A stretch of DNA of 46,815 bases from Thiogranum sp. Its GTDB lineage: Bacteria > Pseudomonadota > Gammaproteobacteria > DSM-19610. Under the pieces are notes generated by a model. That model did no database searches. It saw nothing but the letters and a program-made list of their open reading frames with translations, and was not told the DNA's origin. The number at the start of each line of letters is the position of its first letter. Position 1 is the first letter of the stretch. The stretch lies in the NCBI GenBank assembly GCA_030148805.1, contig JASBSS010000008.1:1-46815 (forward strand), given 5' to 3'. The position numbers and the translations under genes are program-made. Shown here in pieces: positions 1-7,739 of the stretch.

Positions 1-142
1 CGTACGCCTTGAACTCGCCGCCCAGCTTCTCCGCGCCCACCTTCGTCAGCGCCGCCGTCAGCGTCGTCTTCCCGTGGTCCACGTGACCTATCGTTCCCAC
101 ATTCACATGCGGCTTCGTACGTTCAAATTTTTCCTTGGACAT
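1..142 (-). CDS. tuf: Elongation factor Tu, N-terminal fragment (runs off the window)
   Basis: Translation factor GTPase that delivers aminoacyl-tRNA to the ribosome. Only the first 47 codons are inside the window, starting at the ATG at 142. They read [20 protein letters not shown] and continue through the G1 loop GHVDHGKT, followed by [22 protein letters not shown], which is unmistakable EF-Tu. It lies 75 bases downstream of the tRNA-Thr gene on the same strand, the Tyr-Gly-Thr-tuf order of gammaproteobacterial tufB loci, so it is probably cotranscribed with the tRNAs. The rest of the gene is missing because the window ends. Confidence 0.97.
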   Translation of the reverse strand, partial: MSKEKFERTKPHVNVGTIGHVDHGKTTLTAALTKVGAEKLGGEFKAY

Positions 143-217
143 CGAAACGGTTCTCCCCGTGGTGTTCGCCGTGCTGTTTTACCAATATATAAGGGCCGGT
201 TCAGGACCGCCCGCAAC

Positions 218-293
<76 letters not shown>

Positions 294-304
294 AAAATTC
301 ATCT

Positions 305-378
<74 letters not shown>

Positions 379-601
379 AGTTCATCCATATCCACCTTGA
401 CGCCGTGGAGGGACATGACCAACCCGGGCCCGCGGCCCCTCGCCCCTCCGGCTCGCGCGCATCGCGAAGCCCAACCCCGCCTGCCCATCCTCCTCCAGCC
501 GACGGAAGATGCTATAACAGATGATCGTCGTCCACCCTCCCCGATCCGGGAAAAGGTCCGCCTACAGATGACCTCGGCCATCCGCACTACCGAAACTACT
601 C

Positions 602-686
602 TGGTGGAGGGGGGAGGATTCGAACCTCCGAAGGCTGAGCCGTCAGATTTACAGTCTGATCCCTTTGGCCACTCGGGAACCCCTCC
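602..686 (-). tRNA. tRNA-Tyr (anticodon GTA)
   Basis: 85-nt class II tRNA with a long variable arm and encoded CCA (602-604). The acceptor strand begins GGAGGGG and the anticodon loop CTGTAAA gives GTA. It is the first gene of the Tyr-Gly-Thr-tuf transcription unit. Confidence 0.97.
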
Positions 687-702
687 GAAACGCAAGCCGC
701 GT

Positions 703-731
703 ATTGTGATCGGGGGCGGTACGCCTGTCAA
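703..731 (-). promoter_or_regulatory. Strong sigma-70-type promoter of the tRNA-tuf unit
   Basis: On the minus strand a perfect -35 TTGACA (726-731) is followed after 17 bases by CACAAT (703-708), matching 4 of 6 -10 positions. A GC-rich discriminator (ACGCGGC) follows. The predicted start near 696 leaves a leader of about ten bases before tRNA-Tyr at 686. A GC-rich discriminator is the usual mark of stringently controlled stable-RNA promoters; that control is inferred here. Confidence 0.75.
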
Positions 732-808
732 CTCCAGGAAGGCGATTTTTCCTTAATAAATCTGTAACCTTGTGCCGATAGAGCCAATTTCCGCCGGGCT
801 CTGTCAGA

Positions 809-817
809 TGGTAATAT
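809..817 (+). promoter_or_regulatory. Possible extended -10 promoter of ugd
   Basis: TG-G-TAATAT at 809-817 fits an extended -10 element (4 of 6 plus TGn). No good -35 is visible 16-18 bases upstream. It would give an 80-90 base leader before ugd. The same intergenic region (732-907) holds a weak AGAGCC/GGCTCT hairpin around 785-807 and no gene. Confidence 0.3.
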
Positions 818-907
818 CAGCCTGCCTTAATGTGCTCATTTTCCTGCTGAACTGACCGGACAACCAACGCACAACAGCAAAAACCGCAAGATCTCTCGGA
901 GAATTCA

Positions 908-2242
908 ATGAAAGTCACAATTTATGGGTCCGGTTACGTCGGTCTCGTCACCGGCGCCTGCCTCGCCCAAGTGGGTAACGACGTCCTTTGCGTTGACATC
1001 GATCCTGAGAAAATCGAGAAGCTTAACAAGGGCGAAAGCCCGATTTTCGAACCCGGTCTAAGCGAAATGCTGGTTGCCAACCAGGCCGCCGGGCGACTTC
1101 GGTTCACCCTCAGCCCGCAAGAAGGCGTCGCCCATGGGTTGTTCCAGTTCATCGCCGTCGGCACGCCGCCCGACGAGGACGGCTCGGCCGATTTACAGCA
1201 CGTGCTGGCGGTGGCCCGCTCGATCGGGGAACACATCAGCGACTATCGCATCATTGTCAACAAATCGACGGTTCCGGTAGGCACTGCCGACCGGGTACGG
1301 ACCCAGATCCAGGAAACGCTGGCTGAACGGGGCGCGACGATTGAGTTCGACGTCGTCTCGAACCCCGAATTCCTCAAAGAAGGTGCGGCTATCGAGGACT
1401 TCATGCGTCCCGATCGGGTCATCATCGGCACCGACAATCCGCGCACCACGGAATTGCTGCGCACACTCTACACGCCGTTCAATCGTAATCATGAGCGCAT
1501 CCTGGCGATGGACATTCGTTCGGCGGAACTGACCAAGTACGCGGCCAACTCGCTGCTGGCCACCAAGATCAGCTTCATGAACGAGCTGTCGAACATCGCC
1601 GAGCGGCTGGGCGCCAATATCGAACAAGTGCGCATCGGGATCGGCTCCGACCCGCGCATCGGCTATCAGTTCATTTACCCCGGCGCCGGTTACGGCGGTT
1701 CCTGTTTTCCGAAGGACGTCCGCGCCCTGGAGCGAACGGCGCTGGCCAACGGTTACACCGCGGAACTGCTTCATGCCGTCGAGGCGGTCAACTTCCGCCA
1801 GAAACAGAAGCTGTTCGAGAAGATCAGCGCGCACTACAACGGCGAGCTGAAAGGCAAAACCTTCGCCTTGTGGGGCCTGGCCTTCAAACCCAACACCGAT
1901 GACATGCGCGAAGCCTCGAGCCGGGTGTTGATGGAGGCGTTGTGGAAACAGGGCGCCACGGTGCGCGCCTTCGACCCCGAGGCCGGCGCGGAAACCGCGC
2001 GCATCTACGGCGAGCGCGGCGACCTGATCCTATGCGATTCGCAGGCAGCAGCGCTGGCGGGCGCCGATGCACTGGTCGTGATCACGGAATGGAGCCAATT
2101 TCGCAGCCCGGATTTCGACCACATCCGCGACACCCTGAAGGCACCGGTAATATTCGACGGTCGCAACCTCTACGACCCGGAATTTCTGGTCAAGCAAGGC
2201 TTCACCTACTACTCCATCGGCCGCGCGCCCGCCAAACCCTGA
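908..2242 (+). CDS. ugd: UDP-glucose 6-dehydrogenase
   Basis: Oxidises UDP-glucose to UDP-glucuronate with two NAD+, supplying precursors for exopolysaccharide, capsule or lipid A modification. 444 residues, usual for the family. An N-terminal Rossmann motif GSGYVG (residues 8-13) binds NAD. The central VGTPP and KSTVPVGT segments are present. The catalytic cysteine lies in [12 protein letters not shown] (Cys266). The C-terminal UDP-binding domain carries [16 protein letters not shown]. The ATG at 908 follows CGGAGAA by six bases. It is a single-gene unit convergent with the YbaK-like gene; a 30-bp palindrome separates them. No other polysaccharide genes lie nearby, so the end product cannot be told. 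Confidence 0.96.
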   Translation: MKVTIYGSGYVGLVTGACLAQVGNDVLCVDIDPEKIEKLNKGESPIFEPGLSEMLVANQAAGRLRFTLSPQEGVAHGLFQFIAVGTPPDEDGSADLQHVLAVARSIGEHISDYRIIVNKSTVPVGTADRVRTQIQETLAERGATIEFDVVSNPEFLKEGAAIEDFMRPDRVIIGTDNPRTTELLRTLYTPFNRNHERILAMDIRSAELTKYAANSLLATKISFMNELSNIAERLGANIEQVRIGIGSDPRIGYQFIYPGAGYGGSCFPKDVRALERTALANGYTAELLHAVEAVNFRQKQKLFEKISAHYNGELKGKTFALWGLAFKPNTDDMREASSRVLMEALWKQGATVRAFDPEAGAETARIYGERGDLILCDSQAAALAGADALVVITEWSQFRSPDFDHIRDTLKAPVIFDGRNLYDPEFLVKQGFTYYSIGRAPAKP

Positions 2243-2253
2243 ATCGAGCGCGC

Positions 2254-2283
2254 ATCGCCGTGGCATCGCGATGCCACGGCGAT
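2254..2283. repeat. Perfect 30-bp palindrome between convergent genes
   Basis: Bases 2254-2268 (ATCGCCGTGGCATCG) are the exact reverse complement of 2269-2283, giving a 15-bp stem with no mismatch. It lies between the end of ugd (2242) and the stop codon of the convergent YbaK-like gene (TCA at 2283-2285). Neither strand has a T-run after it, so it is not a classical intrinsic terminator. It may act as a bidirectional RNA-end hairpin or as a protein site. Confidence 0.9.
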
Positions 2284-2753
2284 CAGTGATGGCGGATGAA
2301 TTCCGAGTGACGCGCATCGGCCAACAGGGCCTCGAAGGTCTCCGCGCTGACGTGGACCAGGCTTTCGTGATCGCCGGCCTCGAAATAGATATCCGACTGC
2401 TCGACCAGGCTCTCGTCGACAATGGTATCCAGATCGTAGACGTTGCCGAACGGCGGCACCGCGCCAGGCTCGCAATCCTCGAACAAGGCCCCCAGTTCCT
2501 GCTCGGTGGCCAAACCCAGATTGCGGTTGGTCTGACGGTGCAATTCACCCAGGTCCACCCGACAACTGGCTGGCAACACCGCGAGCAAATAGCCGCGCTC
2601 GTCCCCCAGGACCACCGATTTGGCAATACAGTTGCCAGGCACATGGGCCAGCTGGGCCGATTCGAGACTGGTGGAGGAATGGGGATGAGGAAGAATCTCG
2701 AAGTCCGCATCCTGCTCCGCTAGATAGTCGGAGACTCGATTGGCGATGGACAT
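2283..2753 (-). CDS. YbaK/EbsC-family aminoacyl-tRNA deacylase-like protein
   Basis: Member of the YbaK/EbsC/ProX-editing fold, whose characterised members hydrolyse mischarged tRNAs in trans. 156 residues from the ATG at 2753, chosen because AGGAGGTG (2760-2767) stands at ideal distance; a GTG three codons upstream overlaps that site. Family features are the early LPHPHSS segment, the IAKSVVLGDERGYLLAVLPA core with its conserved lysine, and PPFGNVYDLDTIVD, matching the PfG-hydrophobic block. The C-terminal half (ESLVEQSDIYFEAGDHESLVHV) is also typical of this branch. The substrate tRNA cannot be deduced. Confidence 0.85.
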   Translation of the reverse strand: MSIANRVSDYLAEQDADFEILPHPHSSTSLESAQLAHVPGNCIAKSVVLGDERGYLLAVLPASCRVDLGELHRQTNRNLGLATEQELGALFEDCEPGAVPPFGNVYDLDTIVDESLVEQSDIYFEAGDHESLVHVSAETFEALLADARHSEFIRHH

Positions 2754-2795
2754 GGCAATCACCTCCTGACGACGGTTCCGTGGCTAAAGTATAGT

Positions 2796-3650
2796 TCAGG
2801 CGGGGCCGGTTGCTAGCGGATGGGCGGGATCACGGATCCATTCACTCCAGGAACCGACGTACAGGCGGGAACCGTGCAGACTGGCCGCTTCCATGGCCAG
2901 CAAATTGTGGCAGGCGGTGACGCCGGATCCGCACATGTGCACGACCGCAGCGGGCGGCGTCGCGCCCAGTCGTGCCAGCCAGCGTGCGCGTAGCGCTTCG
3001 CTATCCAGAAAGCGTCCGTCAACGGCGAGATTGTCTTGCAGCGGGAAGTTGACCGCCCCGGGAATATGTCCGGCGACCGGATCTATCGGCTCGTCCTCGC
3101 CGGTGAAGCGCGCCGGGGTGCGCGCATCGACCAGAAGAAACCGCCGGGCACTGAGATTTTCCTCGATTTCGCGTGTCGTCACCCAGCCGCTGCCGACGCA
3201 GAGTTCCGCGTCGCGCGCATGTTCCAACGCCAGGGCATCACTTTGCGCCCCACCAAGCGCCTGCCATGCCGCCCACCCGCCATCGAGCACCGCTACCCGA
3301 CGGTGCCCTATCGCGCGCAGTAACCACCAAAGCCGCGCCGCCAGGGCACCGCTGCCTTGGTCGTAGACGATCACCTGGGTGGTGGGATGCAGACCCCAAC
3401 GTCCCAACCGCTCGGCGAACAGCCGCCAGTCCGGCAAGGGATGACGACCGCTGCGCGGGCCGGGTGGACCGGCAAGATCGCGATCCAGGTGAGCGTAGAC
3501 GGCGCCCGGGATATGACTTTCCCGATAGCTTTCCGGCCCCCATCCCGGCGCGGCCAGATCGAAACGGCAGTCGACGAAAAGCCAATCCGGCGAGCGGTAA
3601 TGACGCTCACAAATCTCCGCACTGATCAGCGTGTCGCAGTATTCTGACAT
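2796..3650 (-). CDS. Two-domain sulfurtransferase (thiosulfate / 3-mercaptopyruvate type)
   Basis: Tandem rhodanese protein of 284 residues. Such enzymes move sulfane sulfur from thiosulfate or 3-mercaptopyruvate to cyanide or thiol acceptors. The N-terminal inactive rhodanese domain has the LFVDCRFDL start and HIPGAVYAHLDRDLA. The C-terminal catalytic domain has LLVDARTPARFTG, HIPGAVNFPL, and the loop CGSGVTAC with the active Cys at about residue 240. The CG(S/T)GVTA loop is the form associated with mercaptopyruvate sulfurtransferases such as SseA. The start was set at MSEYCDT; ATGs 4 and 10 codons upstream are possible and no Shine-Dalgarno decides. It is followed on the same strand by the YbaK-like gene after 42 bases. 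Confidence 0.9.
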   Translation of the reverse strand: MSEYCDTLISAEICERHYRSPDWLFVDCRFDLAAPGWGPESYRESHIPGAVYAHLDRDLAGPPGPRSGRHPLPDWRLFAERLGRWGLHPTTQVIVYDQGSGALAARLWWLLRAIGHRRVAVLDGGWAAWQALGGAQSDALALEHARDAELCVGSGWVTTREIEENLSARRFLLVDARTPARFTGEDEPIDPVAGHIPGAVNFPLQDNLAVDGRFLDSEALRARWLARLGATPPAAVVHMCGSGVTACHNLLAMEAASLHGSRLYVGSWSEWIRDPAHPLATGPA

Positions 3651-3800
3651 GGCACCGTACATCCTATGTCCGCAGACCATTGTCTCACCGGCAGGCGCCG
3701 ACCACCACCGTCGGTCTCAGGCACGACATGCGCGCCTCTCGTGTCGGTTCAAGCCGTCGCCACCGGCCGCCGATACCCTCTTACACTGACGGATCCGACT

Positions 3801-4211
3801 ATGAGACCTCTAATCCTGCTGCTTGCCAGCCTGGGCGTCATCGCCAATGCCACGGCGCGCGATATCGACGGCCAATATGCCGTTTTCGGCATCGGAGCGG
3901 AAGATTGCGCCACCTATCTGGTAGCCACCGAGCAGGGCGACAGCGCCGGCGAGTGGTACCGGCACTGGCTGCTGGGCTATTTCAGCGCGGTCAACAACGC
4001 GGCGGCCAACACCTACAACATTCTCGGCGACAAGGGATTGATGGACATTCTCAGTTGGCTGGAAGGCTACTGCGCCGCCAACCCCACTACCAGTTTTTCC
4101 ACCGCGGTGGCCGAAATGGTGTCACTCCTCTACGCCGATCGGCAGAACATGGCGCCGGGCAAAAAGGGCGGCTGGCAGAAATTCAGCGAACCGGCCTCGG
4201 CGCCACCCTGA
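3801..4211 (+). CDS. Small exported protein with a cysteine pair (HdeA-like appearance)
   Basis: 136 residues with a clear signal peptide (MRPLILLLASLGVIANATA, cleaved near residue 19). The mature domain of about 115 residues is largely helical and has exactly two cysteines (C36 and C91), which could form one periplasmic disulfide. Size and layout resemble the HdeA-like fold, but no family motif settles this. The ATG at 3801 follows GGAT by six bases. The open frame extends further upstream but that part does not look like protein. The 3' end overlaps the convergent lipoprotein gene by 29 bases. Confidence 0.7.
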   Translation: MRPLILLLASLGVIANATARDIDGQYAVFGIGAEDCATYLVATEQGDSAGEWYRHWLLGYFSAVNNAAANTYNILGDKGLMDILSWLEGYCAANPTTSFSTAVAEMVSLLYADRQNMAPGKKGGWQKFSEPASAPP

Positions 4212-4734
4212 TCGCCGCATAATCACCCAACGCCTGGCGCATCTGCGACAAGCCAATGGGGGCCATCCTCGCGGGAGTATCGAACGCGCCCGAACAGACC
4301 AGGGTCATGTCCGGCCGACCTGCGGCCGACAGACGGATGTGGAATTGCCACGCAGCCATCAGCACCCCCACGGCACTCACGCCCAGGTTCGCCGCCACGC
4401 GCACCGGGGTCTGCAAGCTAACATCCGTTTGCTCCAGGCGCACCGCCTCCACGTCGAACGAACCCGGCGGCACCTGTCGCTCCGTCGGCGACGGATCGCG
4501 CAGAAGAAAGTAACAAAAAGGTGCGTACTGGTCAGTCCCACCATAAGTCCTGATCGCTCCGCGCTGCAAGTACACGCGCGCGTCTCCGGCGGGCACCGTC
4601 AGCTCGCGCAACAGGCGCACCTCGTCCCCGGGCCCCAAGGGACTGGCGTAAAAGCCCGTTCGCGGGCCCATATCCTGGCAGGCGGTCACCAGCAGCAACA
4701 CCAGCATCCCACCGTACTGCAGACTCCTCGCCAT
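4183..4734 (-). CDS. Predicted outer-membrane or periplasmic lipoprotein, unknown function
   Basis: 183 residues beginning with a type II signal peptide whose lipobox LLVTAC places the lipidated cysteine at residue 19, followed by Gln-Asp. Asp at +3 does not clearly favour either membrane. The rest is a soluble domain with no motif I recognise; paired cysteines may exist around 'APFCYFLL' and 'LVCSGAF'. It lies 65 bases downstream of the DMT transporter gene on the same strand, so the two may be cotranscribed. It overlaps the convergent exported-protein gene by 29 bases. Confidence 0.7.
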   Translation of the reverse strand: MARSLQYGGMLVLLLVTACQDMGPRTGFYASPLGPGDEVRLLRELTVPAGDARVYLQRGAIRTYGGTDQYAPFCYFLLRDPSPTERQVPPGSFDVEAVRLEQTDVSLQTPVRVAANLGVSAVGVLMAAWQFHIRLSAAGRPDMTLVCSGAFDTPARMAPIGLSQMRQALGDYAAIRVAPRPVR

Positions 4735-4799
4735 CCTCGACTCAGCTCCCTATGCGACGTCGCGCTTTCTGCCGGGGTTCGCGGCGCTCGCCCCGGGAA

Positions 4800-5684
4800 T
4801 CACTCTTTCCGGCCCCCCAACGACAACCGCAAGTCCCACTGATGCAGGGCCAGGCCGGTCAGAATCAGGGCGGTGCCCAGCCACACGCTGGGCAGGATCT
4901 GCTCCCCGTTCAACCAATGACCGAGCATCAGCGCGGTAACCGGCGTCACCAGGGTGATCAGGTTGACCTTCACCACCGACACCCTTCCCAATAGATAGTA
5001 GTACCAGAAAAACCCCAGCACCGAACCGAACAGCGCCAGATAGGTTATGGCGAAGCGGGCCCGCTCGGGCAAGTGTGCCGGCCAACTGCCGTCGAACAAA
5101 AACCAGGTGAGCACGAACGCGGGTACCGCGACACTCAGACCGCCGCCGGTCACCGCCAGCGCCGGCAAACCGATGGCCAGACGCTTGACCCAAACCGCGC
5201 TGGCGGCGTGCAGAAGCGCCGAGAGCAACACCGCCACCACCCCGGCGCCAACGTGCGGACCGACTTGCACACTGCCGGAAAAGATCACTGCCAACCCGAA
5301 GACCCCGAGCAACAGACCCGCCAGACCAGGAAGCGAAACCCGCTGGTCGGCCAGCCACAACACGGAAAACACGCTGGTCAGCAGGGGCGAAAGGCCGAAC
5401 AATACCGCTATCCAACCCGAGGGCACGTATTGCGCCGCCCAGTAGACCAAACCCATGGCGCCATAGATCGCCAATCCGGCGGCCAGATAGGCACCCCGCG
5501 CCTTGGCGTGCCAGGGCATCTCGACCCCGCTGATGCGAATGGCCAGCAGGCAGAATAGCAGCCCCAGGGTCATGCGCGCCGTGACCCCAAACAGGAACCC
5601 GCCCCCCTCGCTGCTCCACTGAATGGCCAGCGGCGTGGTGGACCAGATGAGTATGACGCCCGCGAAAGCGGCTGGTATCGACAT
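4800..5684 (-). CDS. EamA/DMT-family transporter (RhaT/YdcZ-like permease)
   Basis: Inner-membrane permease of the drug/metabolite transporter superfamily, whose known members export amino acids, nucleosides or other metabolites. 294 residues with about ten hydrophobic segments forming two EamA repeats. The second repeat has the characteristic LALFGSVLGFFWYYYLLGRV followed by LITLVTPVTALMLGHWLNGE. The ATG at 5684 is preceded by GAGG at seven bases. A strong intrinsic terminator ends only about 25 bases upstream of this start, so expression must depend on read-through (see terminator and leader ORF). The substrate is unknown; the attenuator suggests it could be an amino acid or translation-linked metabolite, which is inference. 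Confidence 0.88.
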   Translation of the reverse strand: MSIPAAFAGVILIWSTTPLAIQWSSEGGGFLFGVTARMTLGLLFCLLAIRISGVEMPWHAKARGAYLAAGLAIYGAMGLVYWAAQYVPSGWIAVLFGLSPLLTSVFSVLWLADQRVSLPGLAGLLLGVFGLAVIFSGSVQVGPHVGAGVVAVLLSALLHAASAVWVKRLAIGLPALAVTGGGLSVAVPAFVLTWFLFDGSWPAHLPERARFAITYLALFGSVLGFFWYYYLLGRVSVVKVNLITLVTPVTALMLGHWLNGEQILPSVWLGTALILTGLALHQWDLRLSLGGRKE

Positions 5685-5708
5685 GCTGTCGCCTCGAACT
5701 GAACAAAT

Positions 5709-5745
5709 AAAAAAAGGCCGCAGTCCTGATGGTCTGCGGCCTTTT
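5709..5745 (-). terminator. Intrinsic terminator in the leader of the DMT transporter gene (attenuator)
   Basis: On the minus strand AAAAGGCCGCAG (5734-5745) pairs perfectly with CTGCGGCCTTTT (5712-5723), a 12-bp stem with a 10-base loop, followed by a run of seven T. It ends about 25 bases before the transporter ATG, with the ribosome site between. There is too little room for a promoter after it, so it most likely acts as a regulated attenuator rather than a simple end for mug. Confidence 0.85.
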
Positions 5746-5767
5746 GGAAAACAGGGACTACTGAGCT

Positions 5768-5869
5768 CTAACCGGTTTCCTCCAGGCCACAAACGGCGCG
5801 GCACAGCCAGACGCGTTTGCGCGCGGCCGACGGGACGACAAAGAAAACAGGATGTGAAACTCGCTTCAT
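5768..5869 (-). CDS. Candidate 33-aa leader peptide upstream of the attenuator
   Basis: Short ORF from ATG at 5869 to TAG at 5768, ending 23 bases before the terminator stem. It begins MKRVSHPVFFVVPSAARK and continues with a Trp, two Cys and a C-terminal LEETG. It has five Val, five Arg and two adjacent Phe codons but no run of one amino acid that would identify the effector. The placement promoter/short ORF/terminator/transporter is that of ribosome-mediated attenuation. There is no good Shine-Dalgarno, only GGA nine bases upstream, so translation is unproven. It could be a chance ORF. Confidence 0.45.
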   Translation of the reverse strand: MKRVSHPVFFVVPSAARKRVWLCRAVCGLEETG

Positions 5870-5882
5870 GATGGATCCGAGT

Positions 5883-5909
5883 GTCCTACACCGGACGCGC
5901 TGCTGTCAA
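5883..5909 (-). promoter_or_regulatory. Possible promoter of the leader ORF / DMT transporter
   Basis: A perfect TTGACA (-35) occurs on the minus strand at 5904-5909, 53 bases after the end of mug. The -10 is poor: TAGGAC with a 15-base spacer (5883-5888), or GACACT with 18. The predicted start falls only a few bases before the leader ATG, so the leader would be nearly leaderless. Confidence 0.4.
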
Positions 5910-5962
5910 CCACGAACAGGCGACCCGGCGTCCGAAGGCGCCGCGGCACGAGGGCGCAGCGT

Positions 5963-6574
5963 CTACCGGGCCGGCAGCTGCGGCGCAAGCGCCAGGCGCT
6001 CGGCCAAGGCGTCATACCAATCGGTCAGCTGGCGCAAGGAGAAGACGGCGTTGGCCGGACTGGAATTGGGTGTTACGAAAATCTGGGTAACCCCGACACG
6101 CAGGGGCTGCCAACCCCACTGAACGGCATCCTGCGAATGCCCGGTGTATCTGAGGAACTGTTTGAAAGCCACTTTGCCGTGAAACCAGGCCACCGCCGGC
6201 TGGTGGCGCTCCAGCACGGTCTGCAGCCGCCGCGCGCCCTGACGGTAGTCGGCGGCGCGCAACTGCGCGCTCCCGCGCGTGGCCCGCTTCACCAGATCGG
6301 TGAAACCGATACGGTACTGGGCAAACAAACACTCGATGGCGGCTGCCCCCGGCTGCAACGGCTGAACCACCAATTGGCTGGCATTGAGCGCCGGCCAGAA
6401 ACGATTGCGCGGATTGGCGAAATAGTAACCGGCGGCAACCGAGGGGAGCGACGGATTCAGCCCGATCGACAGCACTCGCAGGCCGGGCGCGAGGTAATCG
6501 GGCAGCGTGTTCAGCGACCTGCGTTCCCGGGTGCGATCACGCGGGCATCTCGTCGCCTTTGCGCACCGGGCCAT
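5963..6574 (-). CDS. mug: Mug-family mismatch-specific uracil/thymine DNA glycosylase
   Basis: Base-excision repair enzyme removing U or T mispaired with G and ethenocytosine. The family motif GLNPS (after LRVLSI) is the active-site GxNP(S). It is followed by the typical AGYYFANPRNRFWPAL, and the C-terminal intercalation loop TPNSSPANA fits the TDG/Mug NPSS-type loop. The core needs about 180 residues. The ORF opens upstream but the gene overlaps the end of the metallo-hydrolase gene. The ATG at 6574 has no Shine-Dalgarno, and no ATG, GTG or TTG follows between the hydrolase stop (6537) and the conserved core, so the true start is uncertain; a CTG near 6508 is possible. Function is confident, the 5' end is not. 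Confidence 0.85.
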   Translation of the reverse strand: MARCAKATRCPRDRTRERRSLNTLPDYLAPGLRVLSIGLNPSLPSVAAGYYFANPRNRFWPALNASQLVVQPLQPGAAAIECLFAQYRIGFTDLVKRATRGSAQLRAADYRQGARRLQTVLERHQPAVAWFHGKVAFKQFLRYTGHSQDAVQWGWQPLRVGVTQIFVTPNSSPANAVFSLRQLTDWYDALAERLALAPQLPAR

Positions 6575-7247
6575 AGGGGCCGTGACGATGGCGGTCATGA
6601 TAGTGCATGCGATAGTGCGTGAAACGCTCCAGATCGTCGAAATGCAGAAACGGATTACCCTCGACCTGTTCTCCCAGCGTGGAGGTCGGTTGTCGCGCGT
6701 AATTGTGGCCGGGCAGTATCAGCGTCTGTGCCGGCAGTTTTTCCTGCATGTCGTTGAGGGTATGAAACATCTGCTCCGGATCCCCGCCGCGCAGGTCGCA
6801 ACGGCCGCAACCGAAGACAAACAAGGTGTCTCCGGTAATCAGCTGGTCGCCGACCTTGTAGCAAGCGGAACCCGGGGTATGGCCGGGCGTGTGCAGCACT
6901 TCGATCACCGTGTCCCCCAATTGAATCCGATCACCGCCATGATGGAGGGTGGGAAGATCCAGATACGAACCCCAAAAGCGCGCCTCTTTCTTCAGCAGGT
7001 GCAACTGGGCGTCGTAACGATCCAGCAAGGCCGCGACGCCGTTGACATGGTCGTGGTGGCTGTGGGTGAGCAGAATATCGCTGATACGCACCCCGCGCTC
7101 GGCGGCCAATTGCACGATCGCCGGAACATCCCAGGCGGGATCGACCACCGCCGCCGTGCCGCTGGCACGATCCTCGATCAAATAGATGAAATTCTCCATC
7201 GGGCCCAGTTCCAGGGAATGAATCGCGTGCGGGGTGGAATCTGACAT
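6537..7247 (-). CDS. Metallo-beta-lactamase-fold hydrolase (glyoxalase II / persulfide dioxygenase-like)
   Basis: 236 residues with the full MBL-fold metal set: THSHHDHVNG (HxHxDH), HTPGHTPGS, GDTLFVFGCGRCD with its bridging Asp, and PGHNYA. This arrangement is shared by hydroxyacylglutathione hydrolases (GloB) and ETHE1-like persulfide dioxygenases; substrate cannot be separated by eye. The C-terminal tail HYRMHYHDRHRHG is unusually His-rich. The ATG at 7247 follows AGGAG by eight bases. It is downstream of a VOC gene by 16 bases and overlaps the start of mug, so the three form an operon. The VOC/MBL pairing resembles a glyoxalase I/II module, which is only suggestive. Confidence 0.88.
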   Translation of the reverse strand: MSDSTPHAIHSLELGPMENFIYLIEDRASGTAAVVDPAWDVPAIVQLAAERGVRISDILLTHSHHDHVNGVAALLDRYDAQLHLLKKEARFWGSYLDLPTLHHGGDRIQLGDTVIEVLHTPGHTPGSACYKVGDQLITGDTLFVFGCGRCDLRGGDPEQMFHTLNDMQEKLPAQTLILPGHNYARQPTSTLGEQVEGNPFLHFDDLERFTHYRMHYHDRHRHGPYGPVRKGDEMPA

Positions 7248-7263
7248 GCTCGGCACTCCTGGG

Positions 7264-7695
7264 TCAGGAAATTTCGCGGGCGAACAGCTGCTGGTGGGAG
7301 CGAAACGCCTTCAACTCGATGCCGTTGCCGCTGGGGTCGCGCAGAAACAGGGTCGCCTGCTCGCCAACCTGGCCGCGAAAACGGATGTGCGGCGGCAAGA
7401 GAAACTTGGCACCGGCGGCTTGCAGCGACGCGGCCATGGCCTGCCACTGCTCCCAGTCGAGCACCAGGCCGAAATGCATCACCGGGACCCGTTTGCCATC
7501 CACCCGGTTGGTGGGCAGATTCGGCATCTGCTCGCACAGATGCGCGGTCAGTTGATGCCCCTGGAAGTCGAAGTCGATCCAGCGCCCATGCTCGCGCCCG
7601 ACGCGACAACCCAGCACTTCGACGAAGAAATGCCGTGTCGCTTCCAGATCGGTCACCGGGAAGGCCAGGTGAAACGGCGGAATTTCCTGCGTCAT
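7264..7695 (-). CDS. VOC-superfamily protein (glyoxalase/bleomycin-resistance/dioxygenase fold)
   Basis: 143 residues forming two beta-alpha-beta-beta-beta modules. It opens with [23 protein letters not shown], with His9 as a probable metal ligand. The middle [11 protein letters not shown] supplies another His, and the end [15 protein letters not shown] carries the conserved Glu. These are the metal positions of VOC enzymes. The reaction is not predictable. It is the first gene of VOC-MBL-mug and is divergent from the cupin gene across 44 bases. Confidence 0.85.
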   Translation of the reverse strand: MTQEIPPFHLAFPVTDLEATRHFFVEVLGCRVGREHGRWIDFDFQGHQLTAHLCEQMPNLPTNRVDGKRVPVMHFGLVLDWEQWQAMAASLQAAGAKFLLPPHIRFRGQVGEQATLFLRDPSGNGIELKAFRSHQQLFAREIS

Positions 7696-7739
7696 TTACG
7701 TTACCATTGCGTCCCGACCGACACTGTCCCTATTCGTCC

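Noticed and set aside
1193-1834. 213-codon minus-strand frame inside ugd
   Set aside because: Shadow of ugd; no ribosome site or domain.
3666-3800. N-terminal extension of the small exported protein
   Set aside because: The extra 45 codons would place the signal peptide internally; the ATG at 3801 gives a normal exported protein.
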